From positions 278,298-342,297 of the forward strand of contig LT635553.1 of assembly GCA_900120395.1 (NCBI GenBank): a DNA stretch of 64,000 bases, given 5' to 3'. Positions within the stretch are counted from its first letter, which is position 1, and each line of letters opens with the position of its first letter. Below the pieces are notes generated by a model. It was not told the DNA's origin. It saw only the letters and a list, made by a program, of their open reading frames with translations, and ran no database searches. This DNA is from Porphyromonadaceae bacterium FC4 (GTDB taxonomy: Bacteria; Bacteroidota; Bacteroidia; Bacteroidales; Porphyromonadaceae). This document shows positions 35,001 through 43,057 of this stretch, one piece after another. A program made the translations under genes and the position numbers.

Positions 35001-35279
35001 CTCCGAGGGGTTGCCTTTCCACTCCAGTTTCTCGATCAGCTCGGATGCTCTGTCACTCTTCCCTTGCGACAGGTCGCGTAGCAAGTTTAGGATGCGCTCC
35101 CGGAGCTCGACGGTTGCTTTGTTGGTAAACGTTGCGACCAGTATGCTGTCGTACTTCACCCCCTCTCCATCCAGCATCCCCTGAAACAGCAGGCGCAAGT
35201 ACTCGCCGGTAAGGGTATAGGTCTTACCGCTACCTGCCGAGGCACTGTACACGATGAGGTTTTGGGGATTGGTCAGCAT
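32079..35279 (-). CDS. AddA-like UvrD-family helicase-nuclease
   Basis: 1066 residues. Walker A is SASAGSGKTYTLT (residues 12-24); helicase motif II is MLDEFQDTS; DVKQSIYRFRGAD and LMTIHKAKGLEFPVV are further SF1A motifs. The C-terminus has a PD-(D/E)xK-type nuclease: RADRV at about 1004, then LDYK (Asp1021, Lys1023) and QVAEY. The layout fits AddA of the AddAB double-strand-break repair complex. AddB is not encoded next to it in this window. The upstream SUI1 gene ends 8 bases before its start. Confidence 0.88.
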   Translation of the reverse strand: MLTNPQNLIVYSASAGSGKTYTLTGEYLRLLFQGMLDGEGVKYDSILVATFTNKATVELRERILNLLRDLSQGKSDRASELIEKLEWKGNPSEDKKQKELRKYAGIALESILEDYGKFRVQTIDSFFQEVVRSFTLELSSVRGGFEVEIDTNMVMQLSLDRLIDELQNSDSEHAEMLAVLEEIYKESAEEGARVDLRKEFTKLLKPLIDGKQKQTLDELYKVYLDKDRIDRARASLREIAQRLPAKVDQALASLDRIRKTYGLDYKNSSRGILQGLYDKLERREGIEKIADGTLINATIRGIMENARKGDERAWCAKSKSVDVHAAYHAASGELLAVLDSLDISESEEFRAHTTTDIMLRFLNWMPAILKFKQSLDKFQQENNIVLISEINPLLSDIIDGSEIPFIYEKVGSYIEHYMLDEFQDTSHVQWDNFTPLLNESLGNDRKNYLVGDVKQSIYRFRGADSTLLGSMISAEPTLVDLKSLPTNYRSADEVVDFNNLFFSGIYDFEAFFEAEQSVLPSSIYSDDNVTQKKDNKKKVDGYVRITSTKEPMTKDQLHTLLQELYHDQYRPGDITLLFRKGDEAVEVARWLRELGDSEDDPHSYDFVSDEALALNSSPAVRCLVALVHYLAHPGDTNALSLLHLSLFTLLGCDADRTDEAQEELLALSSTGLSIYETITEAVTLLESKGSIRPEDRAYVAAYMDQLFNYTARFTPTYLQFDNWWQINGDSLYIEMPEEAADCIRLMTIHKAKGLEFPVVILPFATWDMLPNPSTKRVVLMDKPTDLPGFPEDLPLYYLRESPRKDWEMKSYFRTQYLEEQEQLYMDNLNLLYVAFTRASERLYAYTTQEPENTKGDEKKSVGRLINLRIEQQLGGYEEQDEKPNVYERGKRTPKTKSDDLRSQEIEISALSATPQYSGLSFMPKPFESTATRAGEKMHYLMESVHSPEDFDHLFGEDETYSELVEAFHQSLTNPTVRHWFAPSEGWQVYTEPQFYSPKSGRTIRADRVLLNDTERQAIVLDYKFGEPHSAHRHQVAEYMTVLEEMGYSVTGYLWYRFTDLVTVQKR

Positions 35280-35287
35280 ACTTGGCT

Positions 35288-35629
35288 TTAGCCTTTTTTG
35301 GTCTTGGAGTATCCGTACCCTTGTAGTTGCTCGATCACTTTGTCCACCAGGTCACCCTGGATGATGATGGCACCGTCTTTGGCAGATCCGCCCACGCCGC
35401 AAGCCTGCTTGAGCTGCTTGCAGAGGTCTGAGAGGTCCTCTTTGGATCCCTCAAAGCCGGTCACCAGCGTGACGATCTTCCCTTTGCGCTGCTTAGCGTC
35501 GCGGCGTACCCGCAGATGCTGTTGCTCCGGTTCGAGCGTGACAGGCTCTCGCAGGGCATCGGCGAGCAGATCCTGCATGTAGCTTTTGTTGGTCGAGTAG
35601 ACCATCCCGCCATTGTTCTTTTTGCTCAT
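35288..35629 (-). CDS. SUI1/YciH-family translation initiation factor homologue
   Basis: 113 residues. The SUI1 core is in the second half: KIVTLVTGFEG, LCKQLKQACGVGGSAKDG and IIIQGDLVDKVIEQL. The bacterial YciH family resembles eukaryotic eIF1 and may influence start selection or stress translation. Position between the S41 protease (19 bases upstream) and the AddA-like helicase gene marks it as part of that operon. Confidence 0.92.
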   Translation of the reverse strand: MSKKNNGGMVYSTNKSYMQDLLADALREPVTLEPEQQHLRVRRDAKQRKGKIVTLVTGFEGSKEDLSDLCKQLKQACGVGGSAKDGAIIIQGDLVDKVIEQLQGYGYSKTKKG

Positions 35630-35648
35630 GGGGTGTCGCTACTCAGGG

Positions 35649-37328
35649 TTACTGTTTCTTCTCCGGCTGTAGGATCTGCTCCATGCGCTCGGGGCTGTTG
35701 AGGACGGCGAGGGCTTCCTTGAGTGTGGGGTCTGTCTCGAGGTTGATCGCATACTGCCCCTGCATCCCAAAGTAGTGGACCGCCAGCGCGCCCCTCAGGA
35801 GGCTCTTCACCTGCTCACGATGGGGCTCGATGTCTTTCCGAAGCGATGGGGTGAGGGCTTTGGCAAGTGCCTCAAACTCCTCCTTGCTTTGTCCTTTGTA
35901 CCCCTCAAACTCTGCCAGTGTCTTCAGCTGATCCAGTGCCTGCTTGCTCCGCTCGCCGTACTTGAAGTCCTCCGCCTCCAGGTGCACCAAAAAGTCCTCC
36001 AGGTCCTCATCTGTGATGACCAGATCGCTGAGGTGAGCCGGCTTTGCCTTTTTCTGCGCCAGCTCGCGTGCAAACTTGAAGATCCGCCCCTCTGCCAGCA
36101 TCGTATAGACCAGGGCAGAGAGCGTCTCGTCCTCCACCTCTATATCCGGTCGGATCCCACCGCCATCGCGTACGGGGCGACCGTTTTTGGTATAAAAAAC
36201 GTTGGTCAGGCTGTCCGGTACGGCGGCCACGGAGCCATCGGGGTTGCGGTGGCTGTAGTCCAGCTGCTGGATGCAGCGTCCGCTCGGGATGTAGTAGCGA
36301 GAGATGGTCACCTTGAGGATGCCTTGGTTGCCTGCCGGTCGGGTGCTCTGTACCAGACCTTTTCCAAAACTCTTGGAGCCGACCAAGACGGCGCGATCCA
36401 TATCCTGTAGGGCACCGGCTAAGATCTCGCTGGCGGATGCAGAGCCGGAGTTGATCAGCACCACTAGGGGTATGGTCGTGCTGATGGGCTGGTCGGTAGT
36501 CGTATAGGATTCCTGGGTCTGAGGCTGTCTGCCTTTGGTGGAGAGGACCTCCGTACCCTTGGGCAAAAACATACTAAGGATATCAATCGCACCATCCAGC
36601 ACTCCACCCCCGTTGCTCCGGAGGTCCAGGATCAACCCCTTCATGTCCCCACTCTTCGACAGTTCGCCATAGGCCCTTCGCACATCGGCAGCACTCTTGT
36701 CGGTGAAGGAGGAGAGCCGCATGTACCCTATGTCTCCATCCAGCATCCCTCGGTAGACGACCTGGTCGACTACTACGTTCTTTCGGGTCAGGGTCACTTC
36801 GCGCGGAGACTCTTCGCCGAGGCGCTGTATCCGGACGCTCACGTCGGTCCCTATCGGACCTTTTAGGGCATTGCTCACCTCACTTGCCGTCGCCGGGATC
36901 ATGCGCTTCCCGTTGATTGCCAAAAAAGCGTCTCCCGTACGCAGTCCCGACTCCTCCGCCGGCGATCCGGGCATGGGGTACTGCACATACACCACGCTGT
37001 CCACCTGCTGGATGTAGGCTCCGATCCCACCGTACTCACCGGTGGTCATGAAGTTGAAGTCCGCCGTCTCCGTCTCCGGTATGTAGGTGGTATAGGGGTC
37101 CAGGCGTGAGAGCATGGCATTGATCCCATAGGTAGAGATATCCTGCACATCCACGGTGTCCACATAGAGGTTGGTCACGCCAGCCAGTGCGTCGCTAAAG
37201 ACCTGCAGGGCGCGCGACATCTCCAGCATGTTGTCCTGTGCCTTTTTGGTCTGTGCCGAGAGGGATCCGCACCCCGCGCAGCAGAAAACCAGGGCAAGCA
37301 GCAGTATATGTATCTGATTTCTTTTCAT
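35649..37328 (-). CDS. S41 carboxy-terminal processing protease (CtpA-like), lipoprotein
   Basis: 559 residues with signal and possible lipobox (FCCAGC). PDZ domain at about 95-180 (YGGIGAYIQQ, GSPAEESGLRTGDAFLAING) followed by the S41 domain: LILDLRSNGGGVLDGA, INSGSASASEI with the catalytic Ser in 296-298, and SFGKGLVQ with Lys323. A helical C-terminal extension of about 150 residues follows. It should cleave C-termini of periplasmic proteins. First gene of the minus-strand operon down to 29725. Confidence 0.93.
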   Translation of the reverse strand: MKRNQIHILLLALVFCCAGCGSLSAQTKKAQDNMLEMSRALQVFSDALAGVTNLYVDTVDVQDISTYGINAMLSRLDPYTTYIPETETADFNFMTTGEYGGIGAYIQQVDSVVYVQYPMPGSPAEESGLRTGDAFLAINGKRMIPATASEVSNALKGPIGTDVSVRIQRLGEESPREVTLTRKNVVVDQVVYRGMLDGDIGYMRLSSFTDKSAADVRRAYGELSKSGDMKGLILDLRSNGGGVLDGAIDILSMFLPKGTEVLSTKGRQPQTQESYTTTDQPISTTIPLVVLINSGSASASEILAGALQDMDRAVLVGSKSFGKGLVQSTRPAGNQGILKVTISRYYIPSGRCIQQLDYSHRNPDGSVAAVPDSLTNVFYTKNGRPVRDGGGIRPDIEVEDETLSALVYTMLAEGRIFKFARELAQKKAKPAHLSDLVITDEDLEDFLVHLEAEDFKYGERSKQALDQLKTLAEFEGYKGQSKEEFEALAKALTPSLRKDIEPHREQVKSLLRGALAVHYFGMQGQYAINLETDPTLKEALAVLNSPERMEQILQPEKKQ

Positions 37329-37362
37329 TGGTCGTTGTACATCTAATATAATTGACTACCGA

Positions 37363-37370
37363 CAAAGTTA
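37363..37370 (-). promoter_or_regulatory. -7 element of the S41 protease operon
   Basis: TAACTTTG on the minus strand, exact match to TAnnTTTG, 35 bases before the start codon. No TTTG at -33. Confidence 0.45.
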
Positions 37371-37429
37371 CCAAAAGTATCTGCTCCCCCGCACCCGTTT
37401 TTCTCGGACTGTTGCCTGCCCCTATTCCG

Positions 37430-37990
37430 TCGACCCCGCTAGGGGTCGTTTCTTCCTAGCCCGGGTGTCGAGGTGCGAAGCGCCGATGACCCCGGGGCAA
37501 CGGTACCCGAGGTCCTTCCCGACCCCGCAGGGGTCGCCATAGGGTTAGATCGTTTGGCGACCCCTGGCGGGGTCGTTTTGTTTTGGGGGCAATCGTTTTC
37601 CCCGGAGTCTTCGGTGCTTCGCACCTCGACATCCGGGCTATGAAGGAGGCACCCCTGCGGGGTGCTGCTGCCCAACGTCTATCCAATGAGGAGTGGATGT
37701 TAAAAATGGGAAACCAGACGAGTATGCCGACCCCGTTAGGGGTCATACAATGTAGCCCCGGGTCAGAGCTCCGAAGGAGCTCTGACCCGGGGTAACCGAT
37801 CCGGGTTTTATCCCCGACCCCGACGCACGTTGGGGTCGCACTCCGCGATCAGATGCTGCGACTCCAAAGTTCGTCGGAGTCGTTTTTGAGGAGAAGGACC
37901 GTATTCCCAGGGTCATTCGCTCCTATCGTCGCTCTGACCCTGGGCTGTTGATGTACGACCCCGCAGGGGTCGCCATAGGGTTGAGGCGAG
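37430..37990 (+). repeat. GACCCC-type palindromic repeat block, left copy
   Basis: Many short palindromes of form GACCCCGC-GGGGTC. A long hairpin has arms 37520-37539 and 37555-37575. The segment CTATGAAGGAGGCACCCC at 37638-37655 recurs at 46852-46869. No convincing gene; the short open frames here only reflect the repeat. With the 95-bp element that follows it forms a compound repeat found again at 46630-47074. Confidence 0.75.
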
Positions 37991-37997
37991 CGGGGAC

Positions 37998-38092
37998 GAA
38001 AAGTTTCCTACTGGAAAGAGATTGCTACTATCCGTCAAATCGTTTTGTTTCCTACTGGAAACATTCCGCTTCTATCCGTCAAATTTTTTGGC
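37998..38092 (+). repeat. 95-bp two-unit intergenic repeat, copy 5
   Basis: Starts CGAAAAGTTTCC, holds TTTCCTACTGGAAA twice and ends CCGTCAAATTTTTTGGC. It abuts the GACCCC block with the joining phrase TTGAGGCGAG, as does copy 6. Confidence 0.88.
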
Positions 38093-38135
38093 CTGATCCG
38101 GGGGCGAAAAATCCCGGATAAAATTGAGCCAACAG

Positions 38136-38300
38136 GTGCGACCCCGACGTGCGTCGGGGTCGGGAGGATGATACCTTGTCTCTCTTCTCATGGTCAAAGC
38201 TCCGAAGGAGCGCATGACCATGGGCTATTGATGTATGACCCCAACATTCGTTGGGGTCACTCCCAGTAGCATTTGTCGGTGAATACAACCCCTGAGGAGT
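38136..38300. repeat. Further GACCCC-type palindromes
   Basis: CGACCCCGAC (38139-38148) pairs with GTCGGGGTCG (38153-38162), and TGACCCCAAC/GTTGGGGTCA surround 38236-38260. No gene is visible between 38093 and the terminator at 38316. Confidence 0.6.
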
Positions 38301-38315
38301 TGGGGCGGTCCACTG

Positions 38316-38354
38316 AAAAAGCGTGGGGCCCACGGAGTTGTGGGTCCCACGCTT
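38316..38354 (-). terminator. Terminator of the SusC/D-metallopeptidase operon
   Basis: Arms 38319-38333 and 38340-38354 pair over 15 bases with one G-T pair and a 6-base loop; the minus strand continues TTTTT. It lies 24 bases after the DUF4302 gene. Confidence 0.8.
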
Positions 38355-38378
38355 GGTCTGTATACGGTGGAGACGACC

Positions 38379-39731
38379 TTATCTTCTGACGGTGTACCAG
38401 TAGCGGGCGTCCTTGGCACTCACGATGCGGAGGTAGCTGCTGTCTCCGTTTTCGGAGAGGTCCTCAATGTAGACGGTGTTGTTGGAGTCGAAGTAGGTGG
38501 TGAAGTAGACGGCAAACTCGTGGAGGCCGGTGCCCTCTTGCTCGATCAGACTTTTCGTCTGATCATTCGCCCACAGACCATCGTAGGTCCAGGTGTTGCC
38601 CTCGATCAGTCGCGGCTTGACCTCTATGACATTTCGGGTGTTGCCGGTGTTCCAAAAGCCGAGCGGACGCCACTCATCGGTGTTGGTGAAGTAGCCGACA
38701 TAGATCTCTGCAAGATTACTGTTGACCTTCGCACGGTAGTTGTTGATGATGTTGCGTACAAATAGGGTGGAGTGGTTGCCTTTGGGCGTGGAGATGTAGT
38801 GGGTCTTGGGCAGATACTCGCCGTGCTTGTTGGGGACAAGGGGTTTGTTGCTCATGAGGTTGAACTTCACCTCCGGTGCCTCTTTTGCCACAAAGTCGCC
38901 CTCACTGTTTCGTACAAATTCACCGTACGTCTTGCCATCGATAGAGATCGCAGGTGAGACCTCAAATCCCGTAGCGGTGGGCTTTAGCTCATGCCGGGTC
39001 TCGACCGGCTCACCGGTGGCGGAGAGTTGCTTGACGACAGCGACGTTGCGGTAGAAGGTGGCAGAGAGCAGTGCACTGCTGCTTGGCTCTACGGCAAAGT
39101 CTGCCTTGGGGGTGCCGCCGACGTCTATACTCTTGTAGAGTGTGGAGATCTCGGGAAAGAGGCTCTTGTTGAGCTCCATGAGGTTGGCAACGTCACTATT
39201 GGCATCCGGTGCGTGCTTGAGGGGCTTGAGGATGGTGGTGTCTCTGCGGTTTTTCATCCCGCGCAGTACCACTTGCTCGGGTGTGGCGCTGAGGATCTCA
39301 AACTCAAAGTCGCCCTGGTAGCCTTTCCCCTTTAGCTCCTCATTGTAGATGTCGGGGAGGACAACGGGGTCGGCGAGTCGGTGCAGTAGTCCGTAGGTGT
39401 CGAACGAGAGTACGGCACTACGGCTGAGGTTGTAGGTGTAGGAGCTGACGGTGGGGTTGGGGTCAAAGTCGCTGTAGGTGGTCACCTGCTTGTTGTCACC
39501 GAACTTGAACTGTAGTCTGAACGTATCTCCGGACCCGGTGGTGTAGTCGGTCTCCCAGCCGTTGGCAGCCGAGCGGAGTATGCGGTCGGTCTCATCAATC
39601 CGGTCTAAGGAGCTATCTCCGTAGTTCTTGTCGAAGATGAGGTCCTCGGTGCGCTGACAGGAGGAGGTTCCAAGCAAGAGGACCAGACCGAGTGAAAGAG
39701 CTGTAAAAGCTTGTTTTGTATATCGTTTCAT
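38379..39731 (-). CDS. DUF4302-type lipoprotein
   Basis: 450 residues with lipobox LLLGTSSC. The sequence RIDETDRILRSAANGWETDY, YSDFDPNPTVSSYTYNLS, LSFDTYGLLHRLADP and YQGDFEFEILSA matches the pattern of DUF4302 proteins found beside SusC/SusD and a zinc-peptidase lipoprotein in Bacteroidota. Likely surface-exposed partner of the importer; its ligand is unknown. Start 25 bases after the metallopeptidase stop; last gene of the operon. Confidence 0.78.
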   Translation of the reverse strand: MKRYTKQAFTALSLGLVLLLGTSSCQRTEDLIFDKNYGDSSLDRIDETDRILRSAANGWETDYTTGSGDTFRLQFKFGDNKQVTTYSDFDPNPTVSSYTYNLSRSAVLSFDTYGLLHRLADPVVLPDIYNEELKGKGYQGDFEFEILSATPEQVVLRGMKNRRDTTILKPLKHAPDANSDVANLMELNKSLFPEISTLYKSIDVGGTPKADFAVEPSSSALLSATFYRNVAVVKQLSATGEPVETRHELKPTATGFEVSPAISIDGKTYGEFVRNSEGDFVAKEAPEVKFNLMSNKPLVPNKHGEYLPKTHYISTPKGNHSTLFVRNIINNYRAKVNSNLAEIYVGYFTNTDEWRPLGFWNTGNTRNVIEVKPRLIEGNTWTYDGLWANDQTKSLIEQEGTGLHEFAVYFTTYFDSNNTVYIEDLSENGDSSYLRIVSAKDARYWYTVRR

Positions 39732-39756
39732 AGTCTGTGTTTTCTGACAAAAGAGA

Positions 39757-41439
39757 TTACTTTTCCGGGGCTAACTCTGCTTTTGGGCTATTGCCGTCCG
39801 GGTGGTGCTCCGGGCTGTCATCGTCGTGTATGCAGCAGCGGAACTCGCTGTCCAGCCCCTTCTCTATGATCCGGGCATCCATGCCGGAGACAATGGGCTG
39901 TGCCGTGCCGGAGGGGTTGTGTACGGCAGCTAAGTTGGCTAAGACGATGTCGCGTAGCCGGTCCATGTCGATGCCCCACTTCTCCTTGAGGTACGCAGCG
40001 ATGAAGGTCTGCTTTTGGCGGATCTTGTCGCGCGCTTTGCTTGCCGCCTCGATCTTGGCTGCCGCGGCTTGGTGCTCTGCTTTTTCATCAAGGGTGATGG
40101 ATAGGATCTTGGCCTCTTTGGCGGCAGGGGTGGACTTCTTTTGGTAGAGGTCATCCAGGGTCATGCCCGCCTTTTCTTGGATCAGTGCTACCTGCTCGGG
40201 GGTGAGCTTTTTGTTTTTCAGAGCTTGGCGGACATCTCCGACTACCGATGGGGCTATCTCGCCTTCGTTGGCAGCGTTCTCAAGGATCTTGACGATCACA
40301 TCGGTGTGTGCAGCCCAGACCTCATCGTAGGTGACGATGATCTTGGGGGCACCGGCGAGGATATCGTTGTAGTGGTCGTCGAGCGACTTGCCGGTGAGCC
40401 GTATGATCAGGTCCCACTGCTCGTCGGTGACCTCGCCCCAGTCTATCGCTTTCATGATCTGATCGCGGGCCTCTGCGGTGATCTCGCCGGAGTCGATGTG
40501 CTTCTGAAGAAGGTCCCAGATATTGTCGAGGTGACGATTCCAGATCTCGCCCTGCGTGATCACTTTTTGATCCAGGTCGCGGAGTGCATCTTGGCGCTCG
40601 TCGGGGGAGAGTCCGGCTTTGTGGACACTCTCCTTGGTCTCATCGTACTTGACGGAGCCATCGATGTTGCGGAGGAAGTCCTCCCAGCCCTCGGGGGTGA
40701 GCATCAGGTAGTAGGCGATGGTCTCGACGAAGTCTTCGTCTCGGTTTTTGCGGGCATAGTCGCTGACAAAGCCCTGCTCTCTCGCCTGAGCCATGCGGAG
40801 TGAGTAGTTGTCGGTGGGGTTCGCCCACTGAGCGGTGTAGCCTTCTTTGGTGATCTTTTCGAACTCAATGTCGTAGAGCTTGGTCTGGTGCATGATGTGG
40901 CTAAACTCATGGAAGATCGTGTGCAGAAAGCGCTCCATCTGGCTGGCATCTCGCCAGTAGTTGATACCGGAGAGGACGATCCGGCGACCGCCCTCAGCGA
41001 CCCCAAGGCGTATTGTGCCGTTGCCGGTGTACTCCCACTCGCCCAAGAGTAGGATCTGCTTGGGGACGTAGGTGCGTATGAAGTCGCGTGAGTCGCGGTA
41101 GGTGGGGTTGCCCTTGTAGATATCGATGTAGGACTTGATGAAGACGTTGTTGAGCGTCTCCAGAAAGGGCTGTACGTTTTCTTCGCTGGGCGGGATGACG
41201 TTGTAGCCCATGTCGGTCTCGATGTCGGCGTACCGCCAGAGTACCTGGATGTTGTAGGGAACGCGGAGGTTTTCCTCGATCCACTTGTCCGTTTCGGTAG
41301 TGGGTGTGGCAAGGCTCTTTTTGTATTGTGAGAAGTCGAGATCGGTCACGGTATCTTGCTTGCTGCACCCTGCGGTGAGAAGAGCGACAAGTGCCACGGA
41401 TAGGATACCGAGTCGTCTGGTGATCATATTGGTATGCAT
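39757..41439 (-). CDS. Putative zinc-binding metallopeptidase lipoprotein with long insertion
   Basis: About 560 residues from MHTNMITRRLGI (41439; MITRR at 41427 is also possible). Lipobox ALLTAGC. The zinc site HEFSHIMH is at residues 177-184, and a later EDFVETIAYY (about 235-244) may give the third ligand. The family normally ends soon after, with a YLKEKWGID block; here that block is near 483-490 because about 200 charged, helical residues (roughly 265-470) are inserted. A polar tail follows (CCIHDDDSPEHHPDGN). Presumed surface peptidase or binding protein working with SusC/D. Inserted region matches nothing I recognise. Confidence 0.8.
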   Translation of the reverse strand: MHTNMITRRLGILSVALVALLTAGCSKQDTVTDLDFSQYKKSLATPTTETDKWIEENLRVPYNIQVLWRYADIETDMGYNVIPPSEENVQPFLETLNNVFIKSYIDIYKGNPTYRDSRDFIRTYVPKQILLLGEWEYTGNGTIRLGVAEGGRRIVLSGINYWRDASQMERFLHTIFHEFSHIMHQTKLYDIEFEKITKEGYTAQWANPTDNYSLRMAQAREQGFVSDYARKNRDEDFVETIAYYLMLTPEGWEDFLRNIDGSVKYDETKESVHKAGLSPDERQDALRDLDQKVITQGEIWNRHLDNIWDLLQKHIDSGEITAEARDQIMKAIDWGEVTDEQWDLIIRLTGKSLDDHYNDILAGAPKIIVTYDEVWAAHTDVIVKILENAANEGEIAPSVVGDVRQALKNKKLTPEQVALIQEKAGMTLDDLYQKKSTPAAKEAKILSITLDEKAEHQAAAAKIEAASKARDKIRQKQTFIAAYLKEKWGIDMDRLRDIVLANLAAVHNPSGTAQPIVSGMDARIIEKGLDSEFRCCIHDDDSPEHHPDGNSPKAELAPEK

Positions 41440-41458
41440 AGTTGTGTTCGGATCAGGG

Positions 41459-43033
41459 TTAGTCAATAGGCTTGGATACCTCATATCCGGGGTTGGGCTC
41501 GAGGTTGTAGCCGAGTACGGAGGACGGCAGCTGGTAAGCGTACCTGGGGTCTCCCGGCTCTAGGCGGTGCTCGGAGGTGCGCTTATCGTTGTCATGCAGG
41601 AGCTTGTGATCCACCGGTAGGTTGTAGTGGCGGATATCCAGCCACCTGAGCCCCTCGTGCACAAAGGCGAACCGCTTTAGGTCGGTGATAGCCTTGACAT
41701 AGTGTGTCTGCTCCTCAGTTAGTGGGTAGTAGGGCTTGAACTCCCGGCTGTCCTTGGCGTAGTAGCCGTTGATCTTGTCGGCTGTCACTTTGTAGAGATA
41801 GGAGGTGGGGCTGTAACCCAAGAACCATCGTGCGACAAAGATCTGCATCAGTTCGTTGGCTTTGTCAAAGTTATTCTTCATGGCGTACGCTTCGGCGAGG
41901 TTGAAGAGGACCTCCTCACCGGTGAAGATCACCACGCCGGTGTACTCGTAGTAGTTGGATCGCTGGGCATTGGTGTACTTGAGATAGCTGGCGTGCTTGG
42001 CAAAGTTGAGGTACAGTCCGCCATCGCCACTGCCGTAGATCCGGGTGCCGACGTTGAGCCCATCGCCTAGGAAGGAGCTAGAGGGGTTGATCGTGCGCCA
42101 AGTGGCTTCGTCCACCGAGTAGCGGCTGTCCCCGCACTGCCAGTTCCAGCGCGACAGACAGGAAGCGACCATGAGGTTGCACTCCTCTTCGGGGAGCGGC
42201 CAGGCAGCTTTGGACCCTGCCCAGGTCATCTGGGCAAACTTGCGGTACTCACGTATCCTGGAGCTTGGGTTGCTGCCGAGGGCTTCGGTTCCCATCTCGA
42301 TGACCTTGTCCCAGTTGGCCAGTTTTCGGTACAGCCGTGTGCCATAGGCAGCAGCTGCCACCTTGGTGAAGCGGTACTTCGGGTTTTTGTAGTTGGATCC
42401 GATGAGCTTGTAGCCCTCCTCAAAGTCCGCCACGATGTGGTCGAATAGCTCTTTGAGGTTGCCACGCTCGTACTGCTTGATCAGCTCATCCTCCGGCTCA
42501 GTGGGGTATGGCACACCGAGAAACTGTTCAGCCGTCGCAGGGTCGTAGGGTCTACAAAAGGTCTCGGCAAGCATGAAGCCATTGTAGGAGCGGACCATGA
42601 GAGCCTCACCGCGGATCTCATCGGCGCGTTGCTTATCCGCCGGAGATAGATCTTTTAGTTCGTCCAGGCTCTGGAGCGCTTGGTTGGCAGCGGATGTCGC
42701 CCAGTAGAGAGCACGCCAATAGCCTACCGGACTATCCTGATAGGTATTGTTGATCTGCTCCTGGAAGGCATAGATCTCGCGCTGATCCTGTGTCTGTGTC
42801 CAGGCTCGCATGCCTTTGTCTACGGCGTTGTCGGAGCGGATCTCGTACAGTGGTTGGTACGTATTGTCCGGATAGGCGCCCACCATCAGCTCCGCTATCG
42901 CGTCGATGTTGTTGAGCTGGGCACGGTCGTCCGGTGCGTAGTCCAAAAACTTATTGCATCCGGTAGCCATCAGCAGGAGCAAGACCGCCCCGCATGACGC
43001 TACAGTTGTATATAGTCTGTTATGTTGTGTCAT
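41459..43033 (-). CDS. SusD/RagB-family nutrient-binding lipoprotein
   Basis: 524 residues. Lipobox LLLMATGC followed by KFLDYAPDD, the SusD start. Helical repeats (EIRGEALMVRSYNGFMLAETF) and the C-terminal FAFVEGL-like segment (RFAFVHEGLRWLDIRHYN) are typical. It captures ligand over the SusC barrel encoded upstream. 24 bases separate it from susC and 19 from the metallopeptidase gene. Given the peptidase, peptides rather than glycans may be the ligand (inference). Confidence 0.92.
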   Translation of the reverse strand: MTQHNRLYTTVASCGAVLLLLMATGCNKFLDYAPDDRAQLNNIDAIAELMVGAYPDNTYQPLYEIRSDNAVDKGMRAWTQTQDQREIYAFQEQINNTYQDSPVGYWRALYWATSAANQALQSLDELKDLSPADKQRADEIRGEALMVRSYNGFMLAETFCRPYDPATAEQFLGVPYPTEPEDELIKQYERGNLKELFDHIVADFEEGYKLIGSNYKNPKYRFTKVAAAAYGTRLYRKLANWDKVIEMGTEALGSNPSSRIREYRKFAQMTWAGSKAAWPLPEEECNLMVASCLSRWNWQCGDSRYSVDEATWRTINPSSSFLGDGLNVGTRIYGSGDGGLYLNFAKHASYLKYTNAQRSNYYEYTGVVIFTGEEVLFNLAEAYAMKNNFDKANELMQIFVARWFLGYSPTSYLYKVTADKINGYYAKDSREFKPYYPLTEEQTHYVKAITDLKRFAFVHEGLRWLDIRHYNLPVDHKLLHDNDKRTSEHRLEPGDPRYAYQLPSSVLGYNLEPNPGYEVSKPID

Positions 43034-43057
43034 AATGTATTATTCCGGGTCTTGTGT

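Noticed and set aside
37439-37795. Short frames in the GACCCC blocks (also 46677-46916)
   Set aside because: Palindromic repeat DNA read as protein; both strands and several frames are open.
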